Assembly (NCBI RefSeq): GCF_014490785.1
Contig: NZ_CP051488.1
Location: 1,240,001-1,304,000 of the forward strand
Direction of reading: 5' to 3'
From: Kosakonia sp. SMBL-WEM22
GTDB lineage: Bacteria > Pseudomonadota > Gammaproteobacteria > Enterobacterales > Enterobacteriaceae
Length of the DNA: 64,000 nucleotides
The notes below the pieces were generated by a model, which was not told where the DNA came from, searched no databases, and saw only the letters and a list, made by a program, of their open reading frames with translations. Positions 33,229 through 41,921 of the stretch are shown here, one piece after another. Each line of letters starts with the position of its first letter. Positions within the stretch are counted from its first letter, which is position 1. A program made the position numbers and the translations under genes.

Positions 33229-33514
33229 TCCGTTCACCATGCGCTGTGGAGTTTCATTGACCTCTTATGCGGTGAACGGGACAAGGGAAGCGGCCGCGCT
33301 CCCCTTGTCAATCCCCGCGGCCCCGCGAGGAAATCGGTGCTACGCACTGCGCTCACCTCACGCGTGCCTGACTGCGGCCGGCTCGACTCGACTTACTCGT
33401 TCCATTCTGGAACGAGTCCCTGTCTCGGTTCGCCTCTGTCCGCCATCCATGGCGTCCAGACCTTGTCATTCCCGCTTCGGTTCGCCGATTTCAGCGGGGA
33501 CACAACCCCCCGCT
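33229..33514. other. Non-coding hairpin cluster between gsk and ybaL
   Basis: About 290 bp of GC-rich DNA contains successive inverted repeats. These are TCCGTTCACC with GGTGAACGG (33229-33279), ACAAGGG with CCCTTGT (33281-33308, enclosing AGCGGCCGCGCT), ACTCGTTCCA with TGGAACGAGT (33395-33417, three-base loop), CGCCAT with ATGGCG (33441-33454), and AGCGGGG with CCCCGCT (33493-33514). REP elements flank it on both sides. Frames open through the region look unlike proteins. It may be a dispersed intergenic repeat or a structured RNA. I do not recognise it. Confidence 0.5.
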
Positions 33515-33563
33515 GTCATATCGCAGATAAAAACAAAGCCGGTGTCGATGAAAGCGCGTTTCT

Positions 33564-33595
33564 GTAGGCCGGATAAGGCGAAGCCGCCATCCGGC
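33564..33595 (+). repeat. REP element
   Basis: It starts GTAGGCCGGATAAGGCG and ends GCCATCCGGC, in the same orientation as the copy after gsk. Confidence 0.85.
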
Positions 33596-33615
33596 AATGA
33601 TGCCGCGGTAATAAT

Positions 33616-33649
33616 GCCGGATGGCGCGCTGCACGCTCATCCGGCCTAC
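33616..33649 (-). repeat. REP element overlapping the 3' end of ybaL
   Basis: An inverted REP running from GCCGGATGGCGC to CATCCGGCCTAC. Its GTAGGCC end supplies the TAG stop codon of ybaL (33646-33648). Confidence 0.85.
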
Positions 33650-35328
33650 GCGGTTTCAGCGGCTTCATTTCCCGCTGGCGTACTCGCCAAAATATTCAAC
33701 ATCGTATTGGCGATCTCGCGCTCGCCCATCACCACCTGGTTTGCACCGCGCTCGCTGATGTACTCCACCTCATCGTCATAATGGGCACGGGCGATAATCT
33801 CAATATTCGGGCACTTCTCGCGCGCGGTGGCGACAATCTCACCCGCTTCGTAGCCATTCGGGATAGTTAACAGCAGCCAGCGGGCGCAATCCAGATGCGC
33901 CAGATTCATAATCTCTTCATTCGCCGCGTTGCCCAGCACCGCGCGGACACCGCGCTCGCGCAGCTCATCCACCCGCGTGCGTGAGGTTTCAATCACTACC
34001 AATGGAATGCCCTGAGCAATCAGTTTCTCGCCGAGCAGGCTGCCGACGCGGCCAAAGCCGACCAGCAGCGCATGGTTGCAGATATCGACCGGGATCTGCT
34101 TCTCATCTTCCGTCGCCTCTTCCAGCGTCTGCTCTTCCAGCGTCTCGGTCTTGTCGAGATACTTCTCCAGAACCGTAAACAGGATCGGGTTGAGCATAAT
34201 CGACAGGATCGCCCCGGCGAGCACCAGGTTTTGCCCCTCTTGCGGCAGCAGATCCAGCGCCATCCCCAGCCCGGCAAGAATAAAGGCGAACTCTCCAATC
34301 TGCGCGAGGCTGGCGGCGATGGTTAATGCGGTGCGCGGCGAGTGCCCGAACATGCGCACCAACAGGAAAGCCGCCGCCGATTTACCAAAGACAATAATTG
34401 CCAGCGTTGCCAGCACCGCCAGTGGCTGATCGAGCAGGATCATCGGATCGAAGAGCATGCCGACGGAGACGAAGAAGAGCACCGCGAAGGCGTCGCGCAG
34501 CGGCAGCGTATCGTGCGCCGCGCGGTGGCTCAGCTCCGACTCATTAAGCACCATGCCAGCAAAGAAGGCACCAAGAGCGAAGGAGACATCAAACAGCTCA
34601 ACCGCGCCGAAAGCGATACCGAGCGCCAGCGCCAGCACCGAAAGGGTAAACAGCTCGCGGGAGCCGGTCGCGGCGCTGCGCGCCATGATCCATGGCACCA
34701 GGCGGCGACCAACCAGCATCATAATGGCGATAAAGGCCACCACTTTACCGATGGTGATACCCATATCCACCGCCAGCGAGGCGAGGCCGACGTTACCTTT
34801 TTCCACCATGCCAGCCACCGCGGGCAGTAGTACCAGCGTTAAGACCATCACCAGGTCTTCAACGATCAGCCAGCCGATGGCAATCTGCCCGCGCTGGCTA
34901 TCCACCAGCTGCCGCTCCTCAAGGGCGCGCAGCAGCACCACGGTACTGGCGGTTGAAAGACAAAGACCAAAGACGATGCCGGTCATCAGTGACCAGCCAA
35001 GCCCGGCAGAGAGCGCCATACCCAGCAGCGTCGCCACGGCTATCTGTGCGATCGCGCCGGGAATGGCGATGGCCTTTACCGCCATTAAATCCTTCAGGGA
35101 GAAGTGCAGGCCGACGCCGAACATCAGCAGGATCACGCCAAGCTCCGCCAGTTCAGGTGCCAGTTTGGTGTCCGCCACAAAACCTGGCGTAAATGGCCCT
35201 GATAACACGCCCGCTAATAAGTAACCCACCAGAGGGGAAATGCGCAGTTTGTTGGCAATCATGCCGAGGATAAAAGCGAGCACAAGCCCGCCGACAATGG
35301 TGGTAATAAGCGGTGTGGCGTGATGCAT
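33646..35328 (-). CDS. ybaL: Putative cation:proton antiporter YbaL (KefB/KefC type)
   Basis: A 560-residue CPA2-family transporter. About twelve membrane segments (1-390) contain VGLHFSLKDLMAVK and SFALGAFFAGMVLNESELSHRA. A C-terminal RCK_N domain carries the nucleotide-binding motif VGFGRVGSLLGEKL (about 420-433). It is predicted to move K+ or another cation against H+; the real substrate is not settled in the family. The stop codon is TAG inside a REP element, so the last residues (AAETA) may have been redefined by REP insertion. fsr, which follows in E. coli, is missing. Confidence 0.93.
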   Translation of the reverse strand: MHHATPLITTIVGGLVLAFILGMIANKLRISPLVGYLLAGVLSGPFTPGFVADTKLAPELAELGVILLMFGVGLHFSLKDLMAVKAIAIPGAIAQIAVATLLGMALSAGLGWSLMTGIVFGLCLSTASTVVLLRALEERQLVDSQRGQIAIGWLIVEDLVMVLTLVLLPAVAGMVEKGNVGLASLAVDMGITIGKVVAFIAIMMLVGRRLVPWIMARSAATGSRELFTLSVLALALGIAFGAVELFDVSFALGAFFAGMVLNESELSHRAAHDTLPLRDAFAVLFFVSVGMLFDPMILLDQPLAVLATLAIIVFGKSAAAFLLVRMFGHSPRTALTIAASLAQIGEFAFILAGLGMALDLLPQEGQNLVLAGAILSIMLNPILFTVLEKYLDKTETLEEQTLEEATEDEKQIPVDICNHALLVGFGRVGSLLGEKLIAQGIPLVVIETSRTRVDELRERGVRAVLGNAANEEIMNLAHLDCARWLLLTIPNGYEAGEIVATAREKCPNIEIIARAHYDDEVEYISERGANQVVMGEREIANTMLNILASTPAGNEAAETA

Positions 35329-35845
35329 TCCGTCTCCTTTCGTTGATGCGTGGATCCCACGGTCGTCGACCGATAGCTGAGTTACAGTTTATGACAATTT
35401 TGCCCGCCGCGTTTGTTAATAATTGTTGAATTATGAAGAAAACAGCAATTTGGATGAAAAAAATCGCCAACCGGCTCTGCCATAACATAACTAAGGGCGC
35501 TGACGCAGTTTTAAAGGATAAGCGATACTGAAAATCAGGGCTTTCATTGGCTAGAAAGGCGCGGAAGAGAGCATAATGGTGAGTGAATATGGTCATCATC
35601 CTGCGCAAGCAGGTGGAAGTCTCCCTTTGGCCTACTCATTTCCTACAACCGCGCATCGCTGCGCTTGTTGCGATCTTGCACCCACAATAATGAGTTTGTA
35701 CTCCTTTATTGCAGAGTAAGGGGCGAGGTGGGAAATAAAAAAGACGCGTAACAAAACCTGCATGGCAGAGTGACCAGAACTTATTTGTCTATTATTGACG
35801 AGCGCTGTATTTTCTCCTTTCACCAATGGGGTCAGGGAGAGAAGC
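35329..35845. other. Spacer between ybaL and ushA, possible eroded DNA
   Basis: About 500 bp separate two divergent genes where E. coli carries fsr. I found no recognisable gene, RNA or REP. One small frame from an ATG at 35576 to a TAA at 35719 could encode 47 residues with a Cys-rich middle (HRCACCDLAP) after a purine-rich ribosome-like site. I cannot support it as real. The ushA promoter must lie near 35770-35820. Confidence 0.4.
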
Positions 35846-37498
35846 ATGAGCGTGTTAAAGAAGAGCATTACGGTGAGCCTGCTGGCGGCGCTGGGCGCAT
35901 TAAGCCTGCCGGCGCAGGCTTACGAGCAGGATAAAACCTATAACATCACCATCCTGCACACGAACGACCACCACGGTCACTTCTGGCGCAGCGAGTATGG
36001 CGAATATGGCCTCTCGGCGCAGAAGACGCTGGTGGACGGCATTCGTAAAGAGGTGGCGGCGCAGGGCGGCAGCGTACTGCTGCTGTCAGGCGGCGACATC
36101 AATACCGGCGTACCGGAGTCCGATTTACAGGACGCCGAGCCCGATTTTCGCGGCATGAACCTTATTGGTTATGACGTAATGGCGGTCGGTAACCACGAGT
36201 TCGACAATCCGATGAGCGTCCTGCGCCAGCAGGAGAAGTGGGCGAAATTCCCCTTCCTCTCCGCCAATATCTACCAGAAGAGCACCAATCAGCGTCTCTT
36301 CAAGCCGTGGATGATCTTCAACCGCGAGGGGCTGAAAATTGCCGTTATCGGCCTGACCACCGACGACACTGCCAAAATCGGCAACCCGGAGTACTTCACC
36401 GATATCGAGTTCCGCAAACCGGCTACAGAAGCGAAGCTGGTGATCGATGAACTGAACCAGAATGAAAAACCGGATGTGATTATCGCCACTACCCATATGG
36501 GGCATTACGACAACGGCGAGCATGGCTCCAACGCGCCGGGCGATGTCGAAATGGCGCGCAGCCTGCCGAAAGGGGCGCTGGCACTGATTGTGGGTGGCCA
36601 CTCACAGGATCCGGTCTGCATGGCCTCCGAGAATAAAAAACAGGTCGATTATGTGCCCGGCACGCCGTGCGCACCGGATCAGCAAAACGGCACCTGGATT
36701 GTGCAGGCCCATGAGTGGGGCAAATATGTCGGTCGCGCGGATTTCCAGTTCCGTAACGGCGAGATGAAACTGGTGCGCTACCAGCTCATTCCCGTCAACC
36801 TGAAGAAGAAGGTGACCTACGACAACGGCAAGAGCGAACGTGTGCTCTACACGCCGGAAATTGCCGAAAACGCGCAGATGCTCTCGCTGCTGACGCCGTT
36901 CCAGAACAAAGGTAAAGCGCAGCTGGGCGTGAAAATTGGCAGCACCACGGGCCGTCTTGAGGGGGATCGCAGCAAAGTGCGCTTTGTGCAGACCAACCTG
37001 GCGCGGGTTCTTCTTGCCGCACAGATGGCGCGCACCGGCGCGGATCTGGCGGTGATGAGCGGCGGCGGCGTGCGTGACAGCATCGAAGCGGGCGATATCA
37101 CCTATAAAGACGTGCTGAAAGTGCAGCCGTTCGGCAATACCGTCGCCTACGTCAATCTTAGCGGTAAAGAGCTGCTTGATTACCTGACGGCAGTAGCGCA
37201 GATGAAGCCTGATTCCGGCGCCTACCCGCAGTTTGCCAATGTCAGTTTTGTGGCGAAGGGCGGCCAGTTGAGCGACGTGAAGATCAAAGGCGAACCGCTG
37301 GATGAGGCGAAGAGCTACCGTCTGGCAACCCTGAGCTTTAATGCCACCGGCGGCGATGGCTACCCGCGTCTGGATGATAAAGCCGGCTATGTGAATACCG
37401 GCTTTATCGACGCTGAAGTGCTGAAAGAGTTCATCCAGAACAACTCACCGCTGGATGTGAATGCTTACGAACCGAAAGGCGAAGTGAGCTGGCAGTAA
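35846..37498 (+). CDS. ushA: UDP-sugar hydrolase / 5'-nucleotidase UshA
   Basis: A 550-residue periplasmic enzyme, the same length as E. coli UshA, that hydrolyses UDP-glucose and 5'-nucleotides. A signal peptide (1-25, ending PAQA) precedes the calcineurin-like domain with metal ligands D41 and H43 (TNDHHGH), GGDINTG, GNHEFDNP and the histidines of ATTHMGHY and GGHSQDP. The C-terminal substrate domain contains NFNATGGDGYPRL-type residues. The frame extends upstream to 35795, but the ATG at 35846 follows CAGGGAGAG and starts the signal peptide. It converges with ybaK, with four bases between stops. Confidence 0.97.
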   Translation: MSVLKKSITVSLLAALGALSLPAQAYEQDKTYNITILHTNDHHGHFWRSEYGEYGLSAQKTLVDGIRKEVAAQGGSVLLLSGGDINTGVPESDLQDAEPDFRGMNLIGYDVMAVGNHEFDNPMSVLRQQEKWAKFPFLSANIYQKSTNQRLFKPWMIFNREGLKIAVIGLTTDDTAKIGNPEYFTDIEFRKPATEAKLVIDELNQNEKPDVIIATTHMGHYDNGEHGSNAPGDVEMARSLPKGALALIVGGHSQDPVCMASENKKQVDYVPGTPCAPDQQNGTWIVQAHEWGKYVGRADFQFRNGEMKLVRYQLIPVNLKKKVTYDNGKSERVLYTPEIAENAQMLSLLTPFQNKGKAQLGVKIGSTTGRLEGDRSKVRFVQTNLARVLLAAQMARTGADLAVMSGGGVRDSIEAGDITYKDVLKVQPFGNTVAYVNLSGKELLDYLTAVAQMKPDSGAYPQFANVSFVAKGGQLSDVKIKGEPLDEAKSYRLATLSFNATGGDGYPRLDDKAGYVNTGFIDAEVLKEFIQNNSPLDVNAYEPKGEVSWQ

Positions 37499-37502
37499 CG
37501 CC

Positions 37503-37982
37503 TTACTCGCGGCGGGCGATATCGGCAAATTGCGCACTAAGCAGTTTTGCCAGATCGCTCGCCGCCAGTTCAATATCCAGCCCGCGCTTGCCGCCAGAGA
37601 TATAGATGGTGTCGAAGGTTTGCGCGGGCGCATCGATCAGCGTCGGCAGGCGTTTTTTCTGCCCGAGCGGGCTGATACCGCCCACCAGATAGCCCGTGGT
37701 GCGCTGCGCCACCATCGGGTCTGCCATATCGACCTTTTTCGCGCCCAGCGCTTTAGCCACCTTTTTCAAATCGAGCATCCCGGCCACCGGCGTTACCGCC
37801 ACGGCCAGCTGCTTCATATCGCCATTGACCGCCACCAGCAACGTTTTATACACCCTGTCGGCATCCAGCCCCAGCTTGCGCACCACTTCATCGCCGAAGT
37901 TGGTCTCATTAGGATCGTGCTCATAGCTGTGGAGGTGAAAAGGGATGCGGTTTTTTTCCAGTAATTTTACGGCGGGCGTCAT
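37503..37982 (-). CDS. ybaK: Cys-tRNA(Pro)/Cys-tRNA(Cys) deacylase YbaK
   Basis: A 159-residue free-standing editing protein of the YbaK/ProX family. It clears Cys wrongly attached to tRNA(Pro) and works with ProRS. The catalytic lysine region is DADRVYKTLLVAVNG, and the GGISPLGQKKRLPTLID motif forms the substrate pocket. The ATG at 37982, after AAGGA, gives the E. coli length. The longer frame to 38000 is unlikely. Confidence 0.95.
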   Translation of the reverse strand: MTPAVKLLEKNRIPFHLHSYEHDPNETNFGDEVVRKLGLDADRVYKTLLVAVNGDMKQLAVAVTPVAGMLDLKKVAKALGAKKVDMADPMVAQRTTGYLVGGISPLGQKKRLPTLIDAPAQTFDTIYISGGKRGLDIELAASDLAKLLSAQFADIARRE

Positions 37983-38059
37983 AATAATCCTTCTTATCAA
38001 GCGTTTTCACGCTGTAAGCATACGCCTGCAGCCGCCCGGGAAAATAGTAGCATCTTGCG

Positions 38060-38869
38060 CTAATGGGCCATTTTTTCTGCTAACAGCGCGGGAAGATTGC
38101 CGTCGCCATAGAGATGCAGCGCGCCCGCGGCCACCACATAGCGCCCCGGCGGCAGGCGGAACAGATAGTCGCACCATGCGCGGTTACGCTGATGCATCAG
38201 CACATCGTGCAGCGGCTGGCTAAAGGTTGAGGGGAGGCTCAGGTTTTCGTCGCGCGGCGGGCTCTCCAGCCACCAGCTCATCATCACCTGTAACAGGCGC
38301 GCATTCTCATGCCAGTGGGTAAGGGTGTCCTGCAACAGTTCGCTGCCGTCATCCGGCAGGTGGCGCAAAATATCGAGCTGGCTGGTGGTGCCCTCCAGCT
38401 CCATGATCGCCACGTTAAAACGCTGCGCGGCCTGAAGCAGCTGGTAGTCGATGCCGTAGTCGGATCGTAGGCCGAGCCGCTGCGCCTGCGTCGCTTGTAG
38501 CACCAGCGCAATGTGCCAGGCCGGGCGCGTCTCAAACGGCGCACGGCTTAATGACAGGCTCTCCAGCGTGCTCTCCAGCGCGTCGATCAGCGCCGGGCTG
38601 AGGCGAGTGTCGAGCGGGTCGGCGTCAGGAAGGTTAGCAAACGGCGAATCGGAACCGGCGATATCCGCTTCGACAATCAGCGCATCGGCCTCGCGCACTT
38701 TTTGCAGCAGCGCGGCGGGCAGAGGTGCCATGCCGTGGGTGCCCATATGAATGCTGCCGACCAGGTGAAGATGCCGATCACCGGGCAACTCAACGTCTAA
38801 TGCAGGCCAGGGGTAGCGGCGCTGACGAAGCGCGAGAAGAAAAGCTTTCAATCGTTGAAACAGGCTCAT
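38060..38869 (-). CDS. ybaP: TraB/GumN (TIKI-like) family protein YbaP
   Basis: A 269-residue member of the TraB/PrgY/GumN family, whose animal relatives (TIKI) are metalloproteases. The two paired family motifs are GSIHMGTHGMAPL (about 44-56) and GALHLYGDGNLP near the C-terminus. EADIAGSD supplies the conserved acidic position. Unlike exported members, the N-terminus (MSLFQRLKAFLLALRQRRYP) is not a convincing signal peptide. Function in enterobacteria is unknown. Confidence 0.9.
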   Translation of the reverse strand: MSLFQRLKAFLLALRQRRYPWPALDVELPGDRHLHLVGSIHMGTHGMAPLPAALLQKVREADALIVEADIAGSDSPFANLPDADPLDTRLSPALIDALESTLESLSLSRAPFETRPAWHIALVLQATQAQRLGLRSDYGIDYQLLQAAQRFNVAIMELEGTTSQLDILRHLPDDGSELLQDTLTHWHENARLLQVMMSWWLESPPRDENLSLPSTFSQPLHDVLMHQRNRAWCDYLFRLPPGRYVVAAGALHLYGDGNLPALLAEKMAH

Positions 38870-38924
38870 ACGCGCTTCCTGAGAGTAAAAAGGCATGCTA
38901 ACGCGCGAAGCGGGAGGGTGTAAA

Positions 38925-38947
38925 CCCCGCCGCAGGTAGCGGCGGGG
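38925..38947 (-). terminator. Probable terminator of copA
   Basis: CCCCGCCGC (38925-38933) and GCGGCGGGG (38939-38947) form a nine-pair stem just after copA, followed on the minus strand by TTTACA. The T-run is short. Confidence 0.55.
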
Positions 38948-38953
38948 CGGGGC

Positions 38954-41452
38954 TTAGTCGCGCGGGGTAAAGCGCAGCAGACGGTTGGCGTTACTCACCA
39001 CGGTAATCGAGGAGAGCGCCATCGCCGCGCCGGCGACCACCGGGTTGAGCAGCGTGCCGGTCAGCGGCCAGAGAATACCGGCGGCAATCGGGATGCCAAG
39101 GGAGTTATAGATAAACGCCCCGAGCAGGTTCTGCTTCATATTACGCAGCGTGGCGTTAGCAATCGCCAGCGCATCGGCCACGCCGAGCAGGCTATGGCGC
39201 ATCAGCGTGATCGCCGCGGTCTCAATCGCCACGTCGCTGCCACCGCCCATCGCAATGCCGACATCGGCCTGCGCCAGCGCCGGAGCATCGTTGATGCCAT
39301 CACCAATCATCGCCACCTGGCGGCCCTGCTGCTGAAGTTGTTTGATCGCTTCGGCTTTGCCATCCGGCAATACACCGGCAATCACCTCATCAATGCCCGC
39401 CTCTTTGGCAACGGCATTTGCCGTGGTCGGGTTATCGCCCGTCAGCATCACCAACCGGTAACCGGCGCGGTGCAAGCGTTGCAGCGCCTGCACGCTGTCG
39501 TCACGTAGCGGATCGCGAATGGCGAACAGCGCTCGCGCTTTGCCCTCAACCGCCAGCAGCACCGGCGTCGCGCCACGGCTGGCCTGGGCGGCAATCTCCT
39601 CATCCAGCGCGCGCGTATCGATCTGCTGCTCCGCCAGCAGCGCCTGATTGCCGAGCAGCATGCGCTGCCCATCAATCTCGCCGCTGACGCCCAGCCCGCG
39701 CAGGGTGCGGAACTGCTTCACTTCCGGCAGCGCATCAGTTGCGGCTTTTTCCAGAATCGCGTGCGCCAGCGGGTGGCTGGAGCCCTGCTCAAGCGCCGCC
39801 GCCAGACGCAGGGCGCTCGTTTTATCCCCCTCCAGCGCGGTGATGCTCACCACTTCCGGTTTGCCGCGCGTCAGGGTGCCGGTTTTATCAAACACCAGCG
39901 TATCGAGGGTGCTGGCGCGTTGTAATGCATCGGCATCGCGCACCAGCACGCCAAACTCCGCCGCACGCCCGACGCCAGAGATAATCGACATTGGTGTCGC
40001 CAGCCCGAGGGCGCAGGGACAGGCGATAATCAGCACGGTTGTCGCAATCACCAGCGTATAGACAATCTGCGGTGCCGGGCCGAAGAGGTACCAGATGGCG
40101 CCGCTGAACAGGGCGATAGCAACGACCACCGGGACAAATATCGCTGAAATACGGTCAGCGAGCTGGCCGATCTCCGGTTTGCTGCTCTGCGCCTGGCGCA
40201 CCATGCGGATAATGCGCGACAGCGTAGTGTGGCTGCCAACGGCGCTGGCGGTAAACAGGACACTGCCATCCTGCACCACTGTGCCGGCGTGAATCGTCTC
40301 GCCCGCGCCTTTCTGCTGTGGCACCGGCTCGCCGGTCAGCATCGCTTCATCAAACCACCCTTCGCCTTCGCGGATCTCACCATCCACCGGTACGCGATCG
40401 CCGGTGGTCAGGCGCAGCGTCATGCCCGGCTGCACCTCAGCCAGCGGAACGCTTTTTTCGCCCTCAGGGGTAACGACCCGCGCCGTTGGCGGGGTTAAAT
40501 CGAGCAGCCGCTCCAGCGCTTTTGATGAGCGCTGGCGGGCGCGCGCTTCCAGCATATGGCCGAGGTTAATCAGGCCGATAATCATCGCACTGGCTTCGTA
40601 ATAGAGGTGACGGGCTTCCATCGGAAACCACTGCGGCCAGATATTGACGCTCATCGAGTAGAGCCAGGCCGCACCGGTACCAAGGGCAACCAGCGTATCC
40701 ATCGTCGCGGTGCCGTTACGCAGGCTTTTCCACGCGCTAGTGTAGAAGTGCCCCCCGGCAAACACCATCACCGCCAGCGTGAGCACGCCGATGCCAAGCC
40801 ACAGTGAGCGGTTGGCCTCGGTGACCATCATATTGTCGCCGATCATCCCCCAGAGCATGATCGGCACGCCGACCAGCAGGGCGACAATCGCCTGCCAGCG
40901 AAAGCGCTTCAGGGTGGCGAGCGCCGTCTCCTGCTGGCGTTCGCGCCGTTTAATATCATCTTCAATCGCTTCCGCGCCGTAGCCTGCCTGCTCGACAGCG
41001 CTAACTAATTGTGCGGCGGGCGCGCTGCCCATCACCAGCGCAGTGCGCTCCGCCAGGTTTACCCGTGCCTGCGTGACGCCCGGAACCGCCTGTAAGGCTT
41101 TCTGTACCCGGGAGACACAGCTGGCGCAGCTCATGCCGTTGATCAACAGCTGCTGGCTGTCATCAAGCGCGTCTGCTGCCGGAAGCTCTGGAGTGGCCGC
41201 TGTCAGTGCTTCCGACGGGAGTGATGACTCTGCCAGCGGTTTAGCCTTTGGGTGGCTGACGCTCGCGCCGTACCCGGCCTCTTCAATTGTCGCAATCAGC
41301 GATTCGGCGCTAGCGCTGCCCGTCACCTGGGCATGCTCGATGGTGACATCGGCCGCCTCAACATCGGGGCGTTTTTCCAGGCTCTCTTTTACACGTTTAA
41401 CGCAATGGCCGCAGGAGAGGCCATCCAGGTTTAGCTCTATGGTTTGAGACAT
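38954..41452 (-). CDS. copA: Copper-exporting P1B-type ATPase CopA
   Basis: An 832-residue Cu+ exporter (E. coli 834). It has two N-terminal metal-binding domains (GLSCGHC with C14/C17, GMSCASC with C109/C112), eight membrane segments, the actuator motif LTGEP, the membrane CPC site (ACPCALGLATP), the phosphorylation site DKTGTLT and the hinge MIGDGINDAPAL. The ATG at 41452 is chosen by alignment over an upstream frame start at 41488. A CueR-type promoter lies directly upstream. A slippery site at codons 68-69 allows a short chaperone product. Confidence 0.97.
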   Translation of the reverse strand: MSQTIELNLDGLSCGHCVKRVKESLEKRPDVEAADVTIEHAQVTGSASAESLIATIEEAGYGASVSHPKAKPLAESSLPSEALTAATPELPAADALDDSQQLLINGMSCASCVSRVQKALQAVPGVTQARVNLAERTALVMGSAPAAQLVSAVEQAGYGAEAIEDDIKRRERQQETALATLKRFRWQAIVALLVGVPIMLWGMIGDNMMVTEANRSLWLGIGVLTLAVMVFAGGHFYTSAWKSLRNGTATMDTLVALGTGAAWLYSMSVNIWPQWFPMEARHLYYEASAMIIGLINLGHMLEARARQRSSKALERLLDLTPPTARVVTPEGEKSVPLAEVQPGMTLRLTTGDRVPVDGEIREGEGWFDEAMLTGEPVPQQKGAGETIHAGTVVQDGSVLFTASAVGSHTTLSRIIRMVRQAQSSKPEIGQLADRISAIFVPVVVAIALFSGAIWYLFGPAPQIVYTLVIATTVLIIACPCALGLATPMSIISGVGRAAEFGVLVRDADALQRASTLDTLVFDKTGTLTRGKPEVVSITALEGDKTSALRLAAALEQGSSHPLAHAILEKAATDALPEVKQFRTLRGLGVSGEIDGQRMLLGNQALLAEQQIDTRALDEEIAAQASRGATPVLLAVEGKARALFAIRDPLRDDSVQALQRLHRAGYRLVMLTGDNPTTANAVAKEAGIDEVIAGVLPDGKAEAIKQLQQQGRQVAMIGDGINDAPALAQADVGIAMGGGSDVAIETAAITLMRHSLLGVADALAIANATLRNMKQNLLGAFIYNSLGIPIAAGILWPLTGTLLNPVVAGAAMALSSITVVSNANRLLRFTPRD
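41241..41452 (-). CDS. copA: CopA(Z), copper chaperone made by -1 frameshift in copA
   Basis: The heptamer C-CCA-AAG (41252-41246, minus strand) is in phase with Pro68-Lys69. A one-base slip reads CCC-AAA, then GGC, then TAA, giving 70 residues: the first metal-binding domain plus a terminal Gly. E. coli makes the same 70-residue chaperone by the same mechanism. Conservation of the slip site and the early out-of-frame stop strongly suggests it works here. The downstream pseudoknot was not folded. Confidence 0.78.
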
Positions 41453-41494
41453 AAGCATTCTCCTCAGGGATGAGTCGTTTGATAACACGTAACA

Positions 41495-41525
41495 AGCTTA
41501 AACCTTCCCGCGAGGGGAAGGTCAA
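41495..41525 (-). promoter_or_regulatory. CueR-controlled copA promoter
   Basis: On the minus strand, -35 TTGACC (41525-41520) and -10 TAAGCT (41500-41495) are separated by 19 bp, the long spacer of MerR-type promoters. The palindrome with arms ACCTTCCC and GGGAAGGT (41502-41522) fills it. This is the classic CueR site. Confidence 0.9.
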
Positions 41526-41573
41526 GGCTACGTTGGTACAAAATAGCGGGGCAGGCGCAATCCGGCCGCCAGA

Positions 41574-41600
41574 AATAACAAACCCCGCATTGAGCGGGGT
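41574..41600 (-). terminator. Intrinsic terminator of the TM2-domain gene
   Basis: On the minus strand ACCCCGC and GCGGGGT (41600-41582) pair and are followed by TTGTTATTT. It lies 25 bp past the stop codon and also insulates the copA promoter. Confidence 0.75.
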
Positions 41601-41624
41601 CTGACATCATTTGGCGGTTAAGAC

Positions 41625-41921
41625 TCAGCCATATTTACGGGCGAATTCCTGGTCGGAATTGCACAGGTAAATAATAAATTCGATAAAGGAGATGATTGCC
41701 GGAATACAGGTCCAGAAGAACAGCAGATAAAGAATGCCCTGTCCCGGTTTACCTAAATAGAATTTGTGTGCCCCGAAGCCGCCAAGGAAGAAGGCGAACA
41801 GCGCAGCGGAGATGCGGCTCTTCTTGCCAGCAGTGCTCTGCGGCGCGCCGCAGCTCGGACATGCAACTGCTTCTTTATGTATCTCCTTTCCGCAACCGCG
41901 GCAAAAAGCCATATCACTCAT
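41625..41921 (-). CDS. Zinc-ribbon plus TM2-domain small membrane protein
   Basis: A 98-residue protein. The N-terminal zinc ribbon has CRGCG and CPSCG (about residues 7-26). A TM2 domain follows, with two membrane helices (LFAFFLGGFGAHKFYLGKPGQGILYLLFFWTCIPAIISFIEFIIYL) and the usual GxFGxHxFYLGK turn. A TTG at 41927 could extend the frame, but the ATG at 41921, six bases after AGGAG, is the better start. Function is unknown. It sits between copA and cueR, where E. coli has glsA-ybaT. Confidence 0.85.
   Translation of the reverse strand: MSDMAFCRGCGKEIHKEAVACPSCGAPQSTAGKKSRISAALFAFFLGGFGAHKFYLGKPGQGILYLLFFWTCIPAIISFIEFIIYLCNSDQEFARKYG

Noticed and set aside
33143..33781. Frames of 212 and 119 codons in the gsk-ybaL spacer
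   Set aside because: They run through REPs and hairpins, and the peptides are rich in R, S, P and T without a domain. The DNA looks non-coding.
35153..35608. 151-codon minus-strand frame upstream of ybaL
   Set aside because: It overlaps the ybaL 5' end in another frame, is low in quality throughout, and has no ribosome site.
37983..38059. chiX small RNA between ybaK and ybaP
   Set aside because: In E. coli chiX lies in this gap, but here the spacer is only 77 bp and has no matching hairpin with T-run.
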